Part shown: positions 1 through 8,087 of the stretch, piece after piece
Position numbering within the stretch: the first letter of the stretch is position 1
Layout: each line of letters begins with the position of its first letter
NCBI GenBank assembly: GCA_024742875.1
Contig: JANSXP010000014.1
Location: forward strand, 1 to 64,000
Origin: Planctomycetaceae bacterium
GTDB lineage: Bacteria > Planctomycetota > Planctomycetia > Planctomycetales > Planctomycetaceae
Length of the DNA: 64,000 nt
Direction of reading: 5' to 3'
Notes under the pieces: generated by a model
The model's input: the letters and a program-made list of their open reading frames with translations, nothing else
Database searches by the model: none
Told to the model about the DNA's origin: nothing
Translations under genes and position numbers: made by a program

Positions 1-972
1 AGCCATCAGAGCGGCAAATGGTGGGAAGGCAATTTCACCCGTGGCGGCTTCACACACGGAATGTCCCGAGGATTTCCCCAGCCAGGCGGACGGCACGGGG
101 ACGATGGGCTGGAGATCGGCCGCAAGTCCATGCAACCGGTTTTCGATTTCGTCGACATGGCCGTGGAGGACGAAAAACCGTTCTTCCTGTGGTATGCCCC
201 GTTCCTGCCGCACACGCCCCATACGGCTCCGGAACGCATTCTGAACAAATACAAACAGCCGGGTCGATCCCTGAAGCTGGCCAAATACTACGCGATGGTG
301 GATTGGTTTGACGAAACGTGTGGCCAGTTGATGGACCATCTGGACAAGGCAGGCGTGTCGGACAACACGATGATTGTGTATGTCACGGACAACGGCTGGA
401 TCCAGCGAACCGAAGACACCAAAGTGCCGGACGGCTGGCGGCCCAGCTTTGCTCCCCGCTCCAAGCAGTCACCCTATGAAGGCGGGACCCGTACCCCCAT
501 CATGATTTCCTGGCCTGAACACGTGCCCGTGGCAGATCGCCCGGAGGTTGTCAGCAGCATCGACCTGGCTCCCACAATTCTCAGCGCCGTCGGGCTGGAT
601 GTGCCGGACGAAATGCCGGGCGTGGACCTGCTGCCAGTGACGACCGGCGAAAAGACGCTCGACCGAGAGCGGATTTTCGGGGAAAGCTACGCCCACGATG
701 TCGCCAATATTGATGACCCTGAGGAAACGCTGCTGTTTCGCTGGGTGATTGAGGGCCAGTGGAAGCTGCTGCTGACCTATGATGGCAAGGTCAACCGCTA
801 TAAACCTGTCCACCTGCGCACCGACCCGCGCCCCCAGCTGTTTGACCTGATTGCCGACCCTCACGAAACCAAAAACCTGGCGGGCGAGCATCCGGAACTG
901 GTGTCAAAGCTGGCAGACTCGCTGGATCAGTGGTGGCACGTGAAAAAGCGGAAGGTCGTCACCAAATTCTGA
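1..972 (+). CDS. Sulfatase (arylsulfatase family), C-terminal part
   Basis: The reading frame is open from the first base, so the gene begins before the window; the N-terminal region with the formylglycine Cys/Ser site is not visible. What remains is the middle and C-terminal half of a type I sulfatase: PFFLWYAPFLPHTPH, a typical sulfatase His-rich strand, the metal-site strand YVTDNGW, and EGGTRTPIMISWP, followed by the usual small C-terminal subdomain ending near LFDLIADPHETKNLA. The family hydrolyses sulfate esters of sugars or small molecules, usually outside the cytoplasm. Planctomycetes carry many such genes for sulfated polysaccharides. The substrate cannot be told from this part. An internal ATG at 61 is not the real start. 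Confidence 0.93.
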   Translation, partial: SHQSGKWWEGNFTRGGFTHGMSRGFPQPGGRHGDDGLEIGRKSMQPVFDFVDMAVEDEKPFFLWYAPFLPHTPHTAPERILNKYKQPGRSLKLAKYYAMVDWFDETCGQLMDHLDKAGVSDNTMIVYVTDNGWIQRTEDTKVPDGWRPSFAPRSKQSPYEGGTRTPIMISWPEHVPVADRPEVVSSIDLAPTILSAVGLDVPDEMPGVDLLPVTTGEKTLDRERIFGESYAHDVANIDDPEETLLFRWVIEGQWKLLLTYDGKVNRYKPVHLRTDPRPQLFDLIADPHETKNLAGEHPELVSKLADSLDQWWHVKKRKVVTKF

Positions 973-1420
973 GCATGTCGCTCGCGAAACGGGGAAATTC
1001 GAGTTGTGAGATGCGAATTGGCGGTTCGGGCAGACTCGAACGGCTGCCAAACGTGCAAATTCCGCAGCCAAATGCCCAGATCGGCTTTGAACAACTTGCC
1101 AGAACGTCGAAACGTCGATAACATCCTCGCTTCGATTTTTCGGGGACCCTGTCGCTAGAGCATTCGCAGTGCGACGGCACTTTGCTCGCGACTCTAAGTT
1201 CTGTTACAGCTGAGCTTTAGGCTTTCCGAAGAATTCGCATGATGGGCGATTGGGCAAGGGTGCCAAATGGCCATCACCCCAAAACCGACTGGTGTTCGGT
1301 TCCGGATACGGTTTCCGAACGTCGGATTCTGGATTCGGAGCCAACGGATTCGCTGAATCTGATTCGAGGACCGGTCGGTGAAAATTCGGTCACGTGATGT
1401 GACCTACACGGGCAAATATT
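973..1420. other. Non-coding gap between sulfatase and ffh
   Basis: No convincing ORF, tRNA or terminator is visible. The stretch 1290-1370 contains several short GATTC-type repeats (GGATTC, TGATTC) without regular spacing. The promoter of the ffh-rpsP-trmD-rplS unit presumably lies here, but I cannot identify its boxes. Confidence 0.5.
1388..1404 (+). promoter_or_regulatory. Inverted repeat just upstream of ffh
   Basis: GGTCAC and GTGACC flank a 5-base spacer and end 16 bases before the ffh start codon. It could be a short 5'-UTR hairpin or an operator. The perfect six-base arms are seen directly; a function is inference. Confidence 0.3.
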
Positions 1421-2902
1421 GTGTTTGAAGGTATTACAGACGGTCTGACAAGCGCTTTCTCCGCTTTCCGGGGCACCGGGAAGATTACGGAAGCGAATAT
1501 CCATGAAGGCATGAAGCAGGTTCGCAAGGCCCTGCTGGAAGCCGACGTGGCGTATGACATTGTCCAGAAGTTCGTCAAGGATATCACGGCCCAGGCAGTC
1601 GGCGAGAAAGTCCTCAAATCGCTGCGTCCGGATGAGCAGATCGTGGGCATCGTGCATCAGGGTCTGATTGACCTGATGTCCGGCGACCACGAACTGGCCA
1701 TCAAGGCCAATGGCATCACCATCATCATGATGTGTGGTCTGCAGGGTAGTGGTAAAACGACCACCTGCGGCAAGCTGGCGACAAAGCTGAAAAGCGAAGG
1801 CCACTCACCCATGCTGGTGGCGGCGGACCTGCAGCGTCCCGCGGCCATTGAGCAGCTGAAAGTCATCGGTGAGCAGGTCGGCTGCCCTGTCTACGCGGAA
1901 GACCCAAAGGACAGCGATCCTGTCCAGGTGTGCCGCAACGGGGTGAAGCAGGCCAAAGCGGACGGCGCGAAAGTCGTCATCCTCGACACGGCGGGTCGAC
2001 TGGGTATCGACGAAGAGCTCATGAAAGAGCTGCAGCGGATTGACAACCGCGTCGGTCCGGACACCTGCCTGTTTGTGTGCGACGCGATGACCGGCCAGGA
2101 CGCGGTCAACAGCGCCAAAGCATTTAACGAGGCGCTGGAACTGGACGGCATCGTGCTGACCAAACTGGACGGGGACACCCGCGGCGGGGCCGCACTGAGT
2201 GTCCGCGAGGTCACCGGCGTTCCGATCAAATTTGTCGGTGTGGGCGAGCAGCTGGACAAGCTGGAGCAGTTCCACCCCGACCGCATGGCGGGCCGTATTC
2301 TCGGCATGGGCGACGTCGTTTCTCTGGTCGAAAAAGCTCAGCAGCAATTCGACGAAGAGGAAATGCTGGCCCAGCAGGAGAAGATGCAGAAAGGCAAGTT
2401 CACGCTGGATGACTTCCGCAAGCAGATGCGGCAGATCAAAAAGCTGGGCTCCATGCGAGAAGTCATGAAGATGATCCCCGGCATGGGGAAAGTCGTCGAC
2501 CAGATGGGGGACATGAACCCAGAGGACGACATGAAGCGAATCGAAGGCATCATCAACTCGATGACGCTGGACGAGCGCGAAAACCCGGAAAAAATTGATC
2601 GCAGCCGACGCACCCGCATCGCGGCGGGTAGCGGCGTTGAGCCGGCGGAGGTCAATAAGCTGCTCAAGGACTTCGGTTCCATGGGCAAAATGATGCAGGA
2701 CATGTCCAACATGGGCCTGCGGGATCGGATGAAAGCGGTCAAGCAGATGGCAGACGGGGGCATGATGGACCCCAATTCTGACATCCGCGAGAAGAAAATC
2801 CGCAGTAAGCGGGGCCCGGCCAGCGTCGCCAAAATCCGAGATAACCGAAAAAGTAAGCGTAAAGACGCAAGGAAGGCCAAGAAAAGGAACCGAAAGAAGT
2901 AG
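1421..2902 (+). CDS. ffh: Signal recognition particle protein Ffh (SRP54)
   Basis: 493 residues, GTG start fixed by the family N-terminus [13 protein letters not shown]. Ffh binds SRP RNA and signal sequences of nascent membrane proteins and delivers ribosomes to FtsY, with GTP hydrolysis. Domains in order: N bundle (about 1-85), G domain with the P-loop [17 protein letters not shown] and [10 protein letters not shown], and the Met-rich M domain (about 330-450) with [16 protein letters not shown]. The last 30 residues are strongly basic (Lys/Arg), an extension beyond the common bacterial length that may contact RNA. It heads a co-directional group with rpsP, trmD and rplS, a frequent bacterial arrangement. 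Confidence 0.97.
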   Translation: MFEGITDGLTSAFSAFRGTGKITEANIHEGMKQVRKALLEADVAYDIVQKFVKDITAQAVGEKVLKSLRPDEQIVGIVHQGLIDLMSGDHELAIKANGITIIMMCGLQGSGKTTTCGKLATKLKSEGHSPMLVAADLQRPAAIEQLKVIGEQVGCPVYAEDPKDSDPVQVCRNGVKQAKADGAKVVILDTAGRLGIDEELMKELQRIDNRVGPDTCLFVCDAMTGQDAVNSAKAFNEALELDGIVLTKLDGDTRGGAALSVREVTGVPIKFVGVGEQLDKLEQFHPDRMAGRILGMGDVVSLVEKAQQQFDEEEMLAQQEKMQKGKFTLDDFRKQMRQIKKLGSMREVMKMIPGMGKVVDQMGDMNPEDDMKRIEGIINSMTLDERENPEKIDRSRRTRIAAGSGVEPAEVNKLLKDFGSMGKMMQDMSNMGLRDRMKAVKQMADGGMMDPNSDIREKKIRSKRGPASVAKIRDNRKSKRKDARKAKKRNRKK

Positions 2903-2945
2903 GATTCCGATCCCTCTGATTTCGGTGACGTCTGAATCACTAACT

Positions 2946-2960
2946 GAGGCACTGTGCCTC
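2946..2960 (+). terminator. Short hairpin with T-rich tail between ffh and rpsP
   Basis: GAGGCA-CTG-TGCCTC forms a 6-bp stem with a 3-base loop and is followed by TTTGTTT. This resembles a weak intrinsic terminator or attenuator that would lower or separate transcription of ffh and rpsP. The stem is short, so read-through is likely. Confidence 0.35.
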
Positions 2961-2996
2961 TTTGTTTCCGCGGAAAGCGGATATTGGGAGTTGTTA

Positions 2997-3410
2997 ATGT
3001 CAGTTCGAATTCGAATGAAGCGAATGGGTCGCAAGCACCGCCCATTCTATCGCGTCTGCATCATGGATCGGCAGAAGGCGCGCGACTCACGAGCGATCGA
3101 GGAAGTCGGCTTCTACGACACGTCCGTGGCCGACAAAGAAAAACGCGTCAACCTGAACATGGAACGCATTGAGTACTGGCTGTCTGTCGGCGCTCAGCCT
3201 TCTGAAAAGGTCAACGCACTGATCAAGAAGGTTCAGAAGGGCAAGTTTGGTACCGCCGCTGCACCACCTCCGATGCAGGAGCCCAAGCAGCCTGAACCAG
3301 AAGCTGCTCCGGAGGAAGCTTCCGCGGAAGGTGCTGACGAGGCACCAACAGAAGAAGCTCCAGCCGCAGAAGCTCCGGCCGCAGAAGCTTCGGCGGAAGG
3401 CGGCGAGTAA
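2997..3410 (+). CDS. rpsP: 30S ribosomal protein S16 with acidic C-terminal tail
   Basis: 137 residues. The start is the ATG at 2997, preceded by GGGAG at 2986-2990 and giving the canonical MSVRIRMKRMGRKHRPFYR N-terminus; the upstream in-frame ATG at 2925 is rejected. Residues 1-80 are a full S16 core (bS16, 30S assembly, binds 16S rRNA). The remaining roughly 55 residues are an Ala/Glu/Pro-rich tail of low complexity with repeated APAAEA-type units, about two thirds as long as the core. Tails on S16 occur in some lineages; this one is strongly acidic, unusual for a ribosomal protein. Located between ffh and trmD. Confidence 0.96.
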   Translation: MSVRIRMKRMGRKHRPFYRVCIMDRQKARDSRAIEEVGFYDTSVADKEKRVNLNMERIEYWLSVGAQPSEKVNALIKKVQKGKFGTAAAPPPMQEPKQPEPEAAPEEASAEGADEAPTEEAPAAEAPAAEASAEGGE

Positions 3411-3431
3411 TCGTTTTGCCTGTGGCGGCTC

Positions 3432-4112
3432 ATGCGGTTTGATATCCTCACACTGTTTCCCGAACTGTTCGGCAGCTATCTGGGGCAGAGTCTCCTGAAG
3501 CTGGCGATCGACCGCGGGCTGGTGGACGTGCAGACGCACAACTTCCGCGATTTTGCGGAAGGCAAACACCGGCAGGTAGATGACAAACCATATGGGGGAG
3601 GCCCGGGCATGCTGTTGATGTGCCCACCAATCTATGATTGTGTGGAACACGTGCAGCAGCAGGCCGAGACTCCGGGTCGGCTGGTCATGATGACGCCTCA
3701 GGGGCGAACTCTCGATCAGCCACTGGTTGAAGAACTGGCGACAGAAACACGACTTGTCGTGTTGTGTGGCCGGTACGAAGGATTTGACGATCGCATCCGC
3801 GAGGGTCTGGATCCACTGGAAATTTCGGCAGGCGACTTCATCTGCAATGGAGGCGAAGTCCCCGCCATGCTGTTAATCGACACGGTGATTCGCCTGATCC
3901 CAGGCGTTCTGGGTGACGAGACCAGCAGCAAATACGACTCGTTCAGCGACTCCGGACTATTGGAGTATCCGCAGTTCACCCGACCAAGGGAGTTTCGGGG
4001 GATGGCGGTGCCCGACGTCCTGCTGAGCGGTAACCATGAAGCCATTGCCAAATGGCGACACGAACAAAGTCTGAAGATTACGGCAGAGCGCAGATCTGAT
4101 CTGCTGAAATAG
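3432..4112 (+). CDS. trmD: tRNA (guanine-N1-)-methyltransferase TrmD
   Basis: 226 residues, close to the bacterial norm of about 240. TrmD methylates G37 of tRNAs with G36 using S-adenosylmethionine and prevents +1 frameshifting. Seen: N-terminus MRFDILTLFPELF, the knot segment DDKPYGGGPGM, the SAM-binding loop LCGRYEGFDDRI, and ISAGDFICNGGEVPAM. The C-terminal small domain (PQFTRPREFRGMAVPDVLLSG) is complete. It starts 21 bases after rpsP; the usual rimM between them is absent. rplS follows after 12 bases, so co-transcription is likely. Confidence 0.97.
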   Translation: MRFDILTLFPELFGSYLGQSLLKLAIDRGLVDVQTHNFRDFAEGKHRQVDDKPYGGGPGMLLMCPPIYDCVEHVQQQAETPGRLVMMTPQGRTLDQPLVEELATETRLVVLCGRYEGFDDRIREGLDPLEISAGDFICNGGEVPAMLLIDTVIRLIPGVLGDETSSKYDSFSDSGLLEYPQFTRPREFRGMAVPDVLLSGNHEAIAKWRHEQSLKITAERRSDLLK

Positions 4113-4124
4113 AGGAACACGGCC

Positions 4125-4511
4125 ATGAGACATCCACTGCTCGACGTTGCGGAGAAAGACAGCCTGCGGGAAGAACCCCTGAATTTCGCTGTCGGCGACA
4201 CCGTAGACGTTCACACTCGAATTCTGGAAGGCAACAAGGAACGCATCCAGGTGTTCAGCGGTGTTGTCATCGCTCGACGCGGTGCCGGCACCAGCGAATC
4301 CTTCACCGTGCGACGCATTGTGGCCGGCGAAGGTGTGGAACGCACCTTCCCAGTCAACACGCCCAAGATCGCCAAGATCGAAATCAAGCGCCACGGTCGC
4401 GTGCGACGTGCGAAGCTCTTTTACCTGCGTGAACGCACGGGCAAAGCTACGCGACTGCGAGAGCGAAAAGCCAAAGCGTGGGAAGTGGATCCCAACGCGA
4501 AGCGCAAATAG
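4125..4511 (+). CDS. rplS: 50S ribosomal protein L19
   Basis: 128 residues with the bL19 signature: [22 protein letters not shown], then [12 protein letters not shown] and TFPVNTPKI, ending in the basic [13 protein letters not shown] segment. L19 sits at the subunit interface of the large subunit. It has GAGGAACACGGCC ahead of its ATG, a good ribosome binding site, and is the last gene of the ribosomal group. About ten residues are added at the basic C-terminus. Confidence 0.97.
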   Translation: MRHPLLDVAEKDSLREEPLNFAVGDTVDVHTRILEGNKERIQVFSGVVIARRGAGTSESFTVRRIVAGEGVERTFPVNTPKIAKIEIKRHGRVRRAKLFYLRERTGKATRLRERKAKAWEVDPNAKRK

Positions 4512-4615
4512 GCGTTCCTCAGCATGCCCCGCAGACAGCCCCCACGGGTTTGACACTGCGAGGCCTCAGGTAACCTGTCTTTCGAGCACTGGCTCGATCT
4601 GAGGCAGGCGGCGGA

Positions 4616-5098
4616 ATGCAGCCGGATACTTCAGCGGGCGATGGTCAGCCACTGGCGACCATCGCTTTCTGCTGCGCACCCAGTCCCTGCGGCCGGATGG
4701 CAATTCAGAACAGGACGACCTTGAAACGGCTGCTTCACAAACTGCTCGGAGATCGAGGGGAACGCGCGGCCGCCCGATTCCTGCGTCGCCAGGGTTATCG
4801 CCTGCTGGCTCGCAGTTACCGCTGTCAATACGGCGAGATCGATCTGATCGTCAGGGACGGTCGCCAAATAGTGTTTGTGGAAGTCAAGACGCGCTCCGGC
4901 ACACAGTGCGGCCAGCCGTTTGAAGCAGTCGATCGAATCAAACAGCAGAAACTCACCCGGCTGGCCCTTTACTGGCTGAAGGCTCATCGCCGGCTCAACG
5001 AACGTGCGCGTTTTGACGTGGTGTCCGTGATTTGGCTGCCGGATTCCCGACAACCACAGATTGATCATTTCCAGCATGCTTTCGAGGCGAGCTCCTGA
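4616..5098 (+). CDS. YraN/UPF0102 family nuclease-like protein
   Basis: 160 residues. The family is a small restriction-endonuclease-like fold of unproven activity, almost always encoded near rplS/rnhB. Visible motifs: LGDRGERAAARFLRRQGYRLLARSYR, the GEIDLIVRDG strand with the acidic residue and the VFVEVKTR strand (E-x-K), which together make the PD-(D/E)XK-like site. Typical homologues are about 120 residues, so the ATG at 4697 (133 residues) is a good alternative; the start at 4616 has GGCGGA just upstream. It follows rplS by about 100 bases in the same direction. Confidence 0.85.
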   Translation: MQPDTSAGDGQPLATIAFCCAPSPCGRMAIQNRTTLKRLLHKLLGDRGERAAARFLRRQGYRLLARSYRCQYGEIDLIVRDGRQIVFVEVKTRSGTQCGQPFEAVDRIKQQKLTRLALYWLKAHRRLNERARFDVVSVIWLPDSRQPQIDHFQHAFEASS

Positions 5099-5194
5099 GG
5101 CAGCGAGGCTCATCGGGCTGGACTCGTGTGCGGCATCGGGTAGGCTGCCCATCCTGCGTTTGACGTCAAACCTTCCGTTCCGGAGCTTCCCCCG

Positions 5195-5641
5195 ATGCTA
5201 TCCACTCTGATTGCCACCATTCTCCTGTCGCCCGCCCTGGACAGTGCGCCCCCCATTCCACCGTCCGAATTCACCGAAGTTGGCCACACCAAAGATGACC
5301 TGAAAGTCGTCAAAGAACGCGTCAAAAAGAAACAGGCGATCCTGCTGGACGTCCGCGAACAGCCTGAATGGGCAGACGGTCACCTGGAGCATGCCAAATC
5401 CCTGCCGATGAGTGTCGTGCGGTCCGGCAAGCTGACCAAAGAGCAGCAGAAGTATCTGCCCAAAGGCAAGCCGATCTACCTGCACTGCCTGGGCGGAAGT
5501 CGCGTGCTGGCGGTCAGCAAAATGCTGAAGGACAAGGGCTATGACATTCGCCCTTTGAAGGCGGGGTATCCGGTGCTGCTTAAAGCGGGTTTTGAAAAAG
5601 CCAAACCCAAACCACCGTCACTGACCACGCCCGGCAAGTGA
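5195..5641 (+). CDS. Exported rhodanese-like domain protein
   Basis: 148 residues. An N-terminal hydrophobic stretch (MLSTLIATILLSPALDS) reads as a signal peptide, followed by one rhodanese domain: AILLDVREQPEWADGHLEHAKSLP and the active-site loop LHCLGGSR with Cys98. Rhodanese domains carry sulfur as a persulfide on this Cys; single-domain exported forms have varied or unknown roles. The loop retains Cys, so it may be active. It stands alone after yraN and is followed by convergent minus-strand genes. Confidence 0.85.
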   Translation: MLSTLIATILLSPALDSAPPIPPSEFTEVGHTKDDLKVVKERVKKKQAILLDVREQPEWADGHLEHAKSLPMSVVRSGKLTKEQQKYLPKGKPIYLHCLGGSRVLAVSKMLKDKGYDIRPLKAGYPVLLKAGFEKAKPKPPSLTTPGK

Positions 5642-5766
5642 TTGATTGCACGGGCGATGGACGGCGTCGGCATCTGCCACGCCTGCCGTCTGATCGCCTA
5701 TGATCGCTTGATAGGGACTGTGCCAAACGGGCACTGACCCGGCAAACGATCGTCAGTCGCGAAGCG

Positions 5767-6978
5767 TTACGCGTTGTCTGCCTCCACGGCTCCCACGATG
5801 CGGTCGAACACATCGGGCAGGGCGCTCAAAACGCGTGACCAGTTGTTGATGAAGGGCGACTCCTCCGGGCGGCCAAGAAACTCGTCGCCGGCGGCGAGCA
5901 GCACGCGACTGAACAGCTCAACCGTCGTTTCTTCCTGGTGACGATCCAGATTCAGTCCGCTCATCATCGCATCGTTGTGATAGTGATCCACCACGTCGAG
6001 GGCGGTGCGGTAGTAACACGCCTTGAGGGTGCGGACCAGATCGTGACTGAACACCACGCCCTCCACCGCGAGCTTGCGAATCAGCGCTTTGCAGATGTCC
6101 CGCGCCATGCGGTGCAGGCCACCATGGGGATCGTCTTCAGAGACCGACTGATGCTTGTGATCGTAGCTGTCGGCGATGTCCACCTGGCAGATCCGGTTGG
6201 GGCTGCAGTTGCGATAGACTTCCGACAGCGTGCCGATTTCCAGTCCCCAGTCGCTGGGAAATCGCAGCGAGGGGACCAGTTCTGACCGCATGGCAAATTC
6301 GCCCGAGAGGGCATAGCGGAAGCTGCCCATATAATCCAGATAGTCGTGCCGCCCGAGGACCTGTTTGAGCGCCCGAATCAACGGGATGACCAGCAGGCGA
6401 AACACGCGTCCATTCAGTTTTCCCTGCGCGGCGCGGTAGTAGTAGCCTTTGGAGAACAGATAGTTGAACGACGGATGCGCCAGCGGATACAGCAGACGCG
6501 CGGGAATGGATCGGTCGTAGGTCAGAATGTCGCAGTCGTGCAGGGCCACCACTTTGGAGTGGCCAGACGCCAGAAAATAGCCCAGACAGTACCACACGTT
6601 GCGACCTTTGCCCGGCTCGTTGGGCGCCAACCCCATGCTCTGCAGAGCGGAGTCCACATGTCGCAGGCGTGTGCCGTCGTTCCACAGAATGCTGTGCTTT
6701 TGCGGCAGCCGTTCAAAGAACTTCCGCGCGGCATCAAATTGCGTTTCATTGGCGCGGTCCAGTCCAATGATGATCTCATTGAGGTAAGGAATTCTGGTGA
6801 GTTCATCGACGATGTGTCCCATCGCCGGCCCCTCCAGTTCGGAATAAAGGCACGGCAGCAGGAGCGACATTGGCGTATTGCCGGAGAACTCCACCAGATC
6901 TGCTTCCAGATCTTCCGTGGATCGATTTCTCAGGTTGTGAAGGGTGCCAATTACTCCGTTCTGAGCGAAGTCCGCCAT
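5767..6978 (-). CDS. Glucosyl-3-phosphoglycerate synthase-like glycosyltransferase
   Basis: 403 residues. The sequence follows the GpgS/MpgS-related GT-A family (GT81-like): NTPMSLLLPCLYSEL, IVDELTRIPYLNEIIIGLDRA, the metal-binding VVALHDCDILTYD (a D-x-D motif), and MGSFRYALSGEFAMR. These enzymes join a nucleotide-sugar to 3-phosphoglycerate, giving glucosyl- or mannosyl-3-phosphoglycerate. The upstream gene, 47 bases away on the same strand, is the matching HAD phosphatase, so the pair probably makes glucosylglycerate (or mannosylglycerate), a compatible solute. Whether glucose or mannose is transferred cannot be decided by eye. No membrane segment or signal peptide is visible, so it is likely cytoplasmic. 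Confidence 0.82.
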   Translation of the reverse strand: MADFAQNGVIGTLHNLRNRSTEDLEADLVEFSGNTPMSLLLPCLYSELEGPAMGHIVDELTRIPYLNEIIIGLDRANETQFDAARKFFERLPQKHSILWNDGTRLRHVDSALQSMGLAPNEPGKGRNVWYCLGYFLASGHSKVVALHDCDILTYDRSIPARLLYPLAHPSFNYLFSKGYYYRAAQGKLNGRVFRLLVIPLIRALKQVLGRHDYLDYMGSFRYALSGEFAMRSELVPSLRFPSDWGLEIGTLSEVYRNCSPNRICQVDIADSYDHKHQSVSEDDPHGGLHRMARDICKALIRKLAVEGVVFSHDLVRTLKACYYRTALDVVDHYHNDAMMSGLNLDRHQEETTVELFSRVLLAAGDEFLGRPEESPFINNWSRVLSALPDVFDRIVGAVEADNA

Positions 6979-7025
6979 ACTGGTAAATTCCTGATTCGTT
7001 TCTCACCCCGTGCGGGGTGTCCGTG

Positions 7026-7856
7026 TTATGTCTCGATACTCGCCTGGTGCCGTTCGTCCAGAACACCATGAATGGCCTCGGCCCAGCCGGCCGCGCCCGG
7101 CTGACTGGCGGCCCGCTCTCGATCAGCGGCCGCATGCACGTTCATGGTGCCGTCGGGAGCTGGAATGCAGACCGCATAATCAGCCCGATCCAGCATCGAC
7201 TGATCGATGGGGCTGTCGCCCACGGCAATCACTTTGACCGCGTCAGCATTCGCCGCAGCGGCCACCACTTTCTGCAGCGCACCGCCTTTGGTGGCCGTTC
7301 CCGCGACATGATAAAAGCGGCCGCCCCGGGTGAACGACAGTCCGGCCGCGCTCAGCGCCCGCCCGAACGAATCGAGTTGTTCGGGCGAACCATCCCACAG
7401 CAGCGGTTCCGTTGAATGCCGATCCGCCGCCAAAGCGGCTTTGTCCGCGGGCAATGAGGTGGCTGCCATAATCCCCTCGAGCTGCAGATCACGAAACGAG
7501 CGGAACGGATATTCGGATTTCAGTCCGTCCAGTACGCTCAGAATGTCGGTTCGTGAGACGCCCGTCACCTCTCGACGTTCTGGCCCGTTCCCGCGCCAGA
7601 GGATGATGCCTCCGTTTTCACAAATGAGCGGAGCGACCGGGATCTGCAGTTCCGCCGCAATCGGCACCATTTCCGCCGCCGTCTTGCTGGACGCCAGAAT
7701 CACGGGGATGCCCATCGCCACGGCCCGCTCGAGAGCCGGCAGGGCGGGGCGATAGTCGTAGTCCGATTTGTTCAGCAGGCAGCCGTCGAGGTCGGAAAAC
7801 AGCAGCGTTGCGTGCGGTCCACAGTCCATGTGTGAAGAAGAATCCCTGGCGGTCAT
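7026..7856 (-). CDS. Mannosyl/glucosyl-3-phosphoglycerate phosphatase, HAD superfamily
   Basis: 276 residues. HAD motif I is LLFSDLDGCLL (nucleophile D22, acid D24), motif II is ILASSKTAAEM, and motifs III/IV are TKGGAL and AVGDSPIDQSML. The cap and the strand PLICENGGIILW are typical of MPGP-type Cof-like phosphatases, which remove the phosphate from mannosyl- or glucosyl-3-phosphoglycerate. It lies just upstream of the synthase and would be co-transcribed with it. An in-frame ATG nine codons later (7829) is an alternative start. Confidence 0.85.
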   Translation of the reverse strand: MTARDSSSHMDCGPHATLLFSDLDGCLLNKSDYDYRPALPALERAVAMGIPVILASSKTAAEMVPIAAELQIPVAPLICENGGIILWRGNGPERREVTGVSRTDILSVLDGLKSEYPFRSFRDLQLEGIMAATSLPADKAALAADRHSTEPLLWDGSPEQLDSFGRALSAAGLSFTRGGRFYHVAGTATKGGALQKVVAAAANADAVKVIAVGDSPIDQSMLDRADYAVCIPAPDGTMNVHAAADRERAASQPGAAGWAEAIHGVLDERHQASIET

Positions 7857-8087
7857 TGTGAGGCAGTATTGTAGATGATCATCATCCGCGGAAAAACCGA
7901 GCCGGCCATCGAGCCTGACGGTCAGCGCCCAGCCACTCCCAAATCCGCCAGAGTTGACCGTTTTGTGCGATTCGGGATCGACGCTGCCCTGCTGACAGCA
8001 TTCCGCTGTTTACCGCCTGCCCGGACGTTCGTATCCTGTCACAAGGCGTGCTGATGTTTATGACGACTGTTTCCCGATACCTGCCCC

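Noticed and set aside
1030-1070. tRNA-like GTTCGAGTC on the minus strand
   Set aside because: The flanking bases do not form a T stem, and no acceptor, D or anticodon arms are found. Similar TTCGA matches near 9710 fail the same test.
1805-3034. 409-codon ORF antisense to ffh
   Set aside because: It is the shadow of ffh on the other strand, His/Leu/Phe-rich in composition, with no recognisable motif; ffh is certain.
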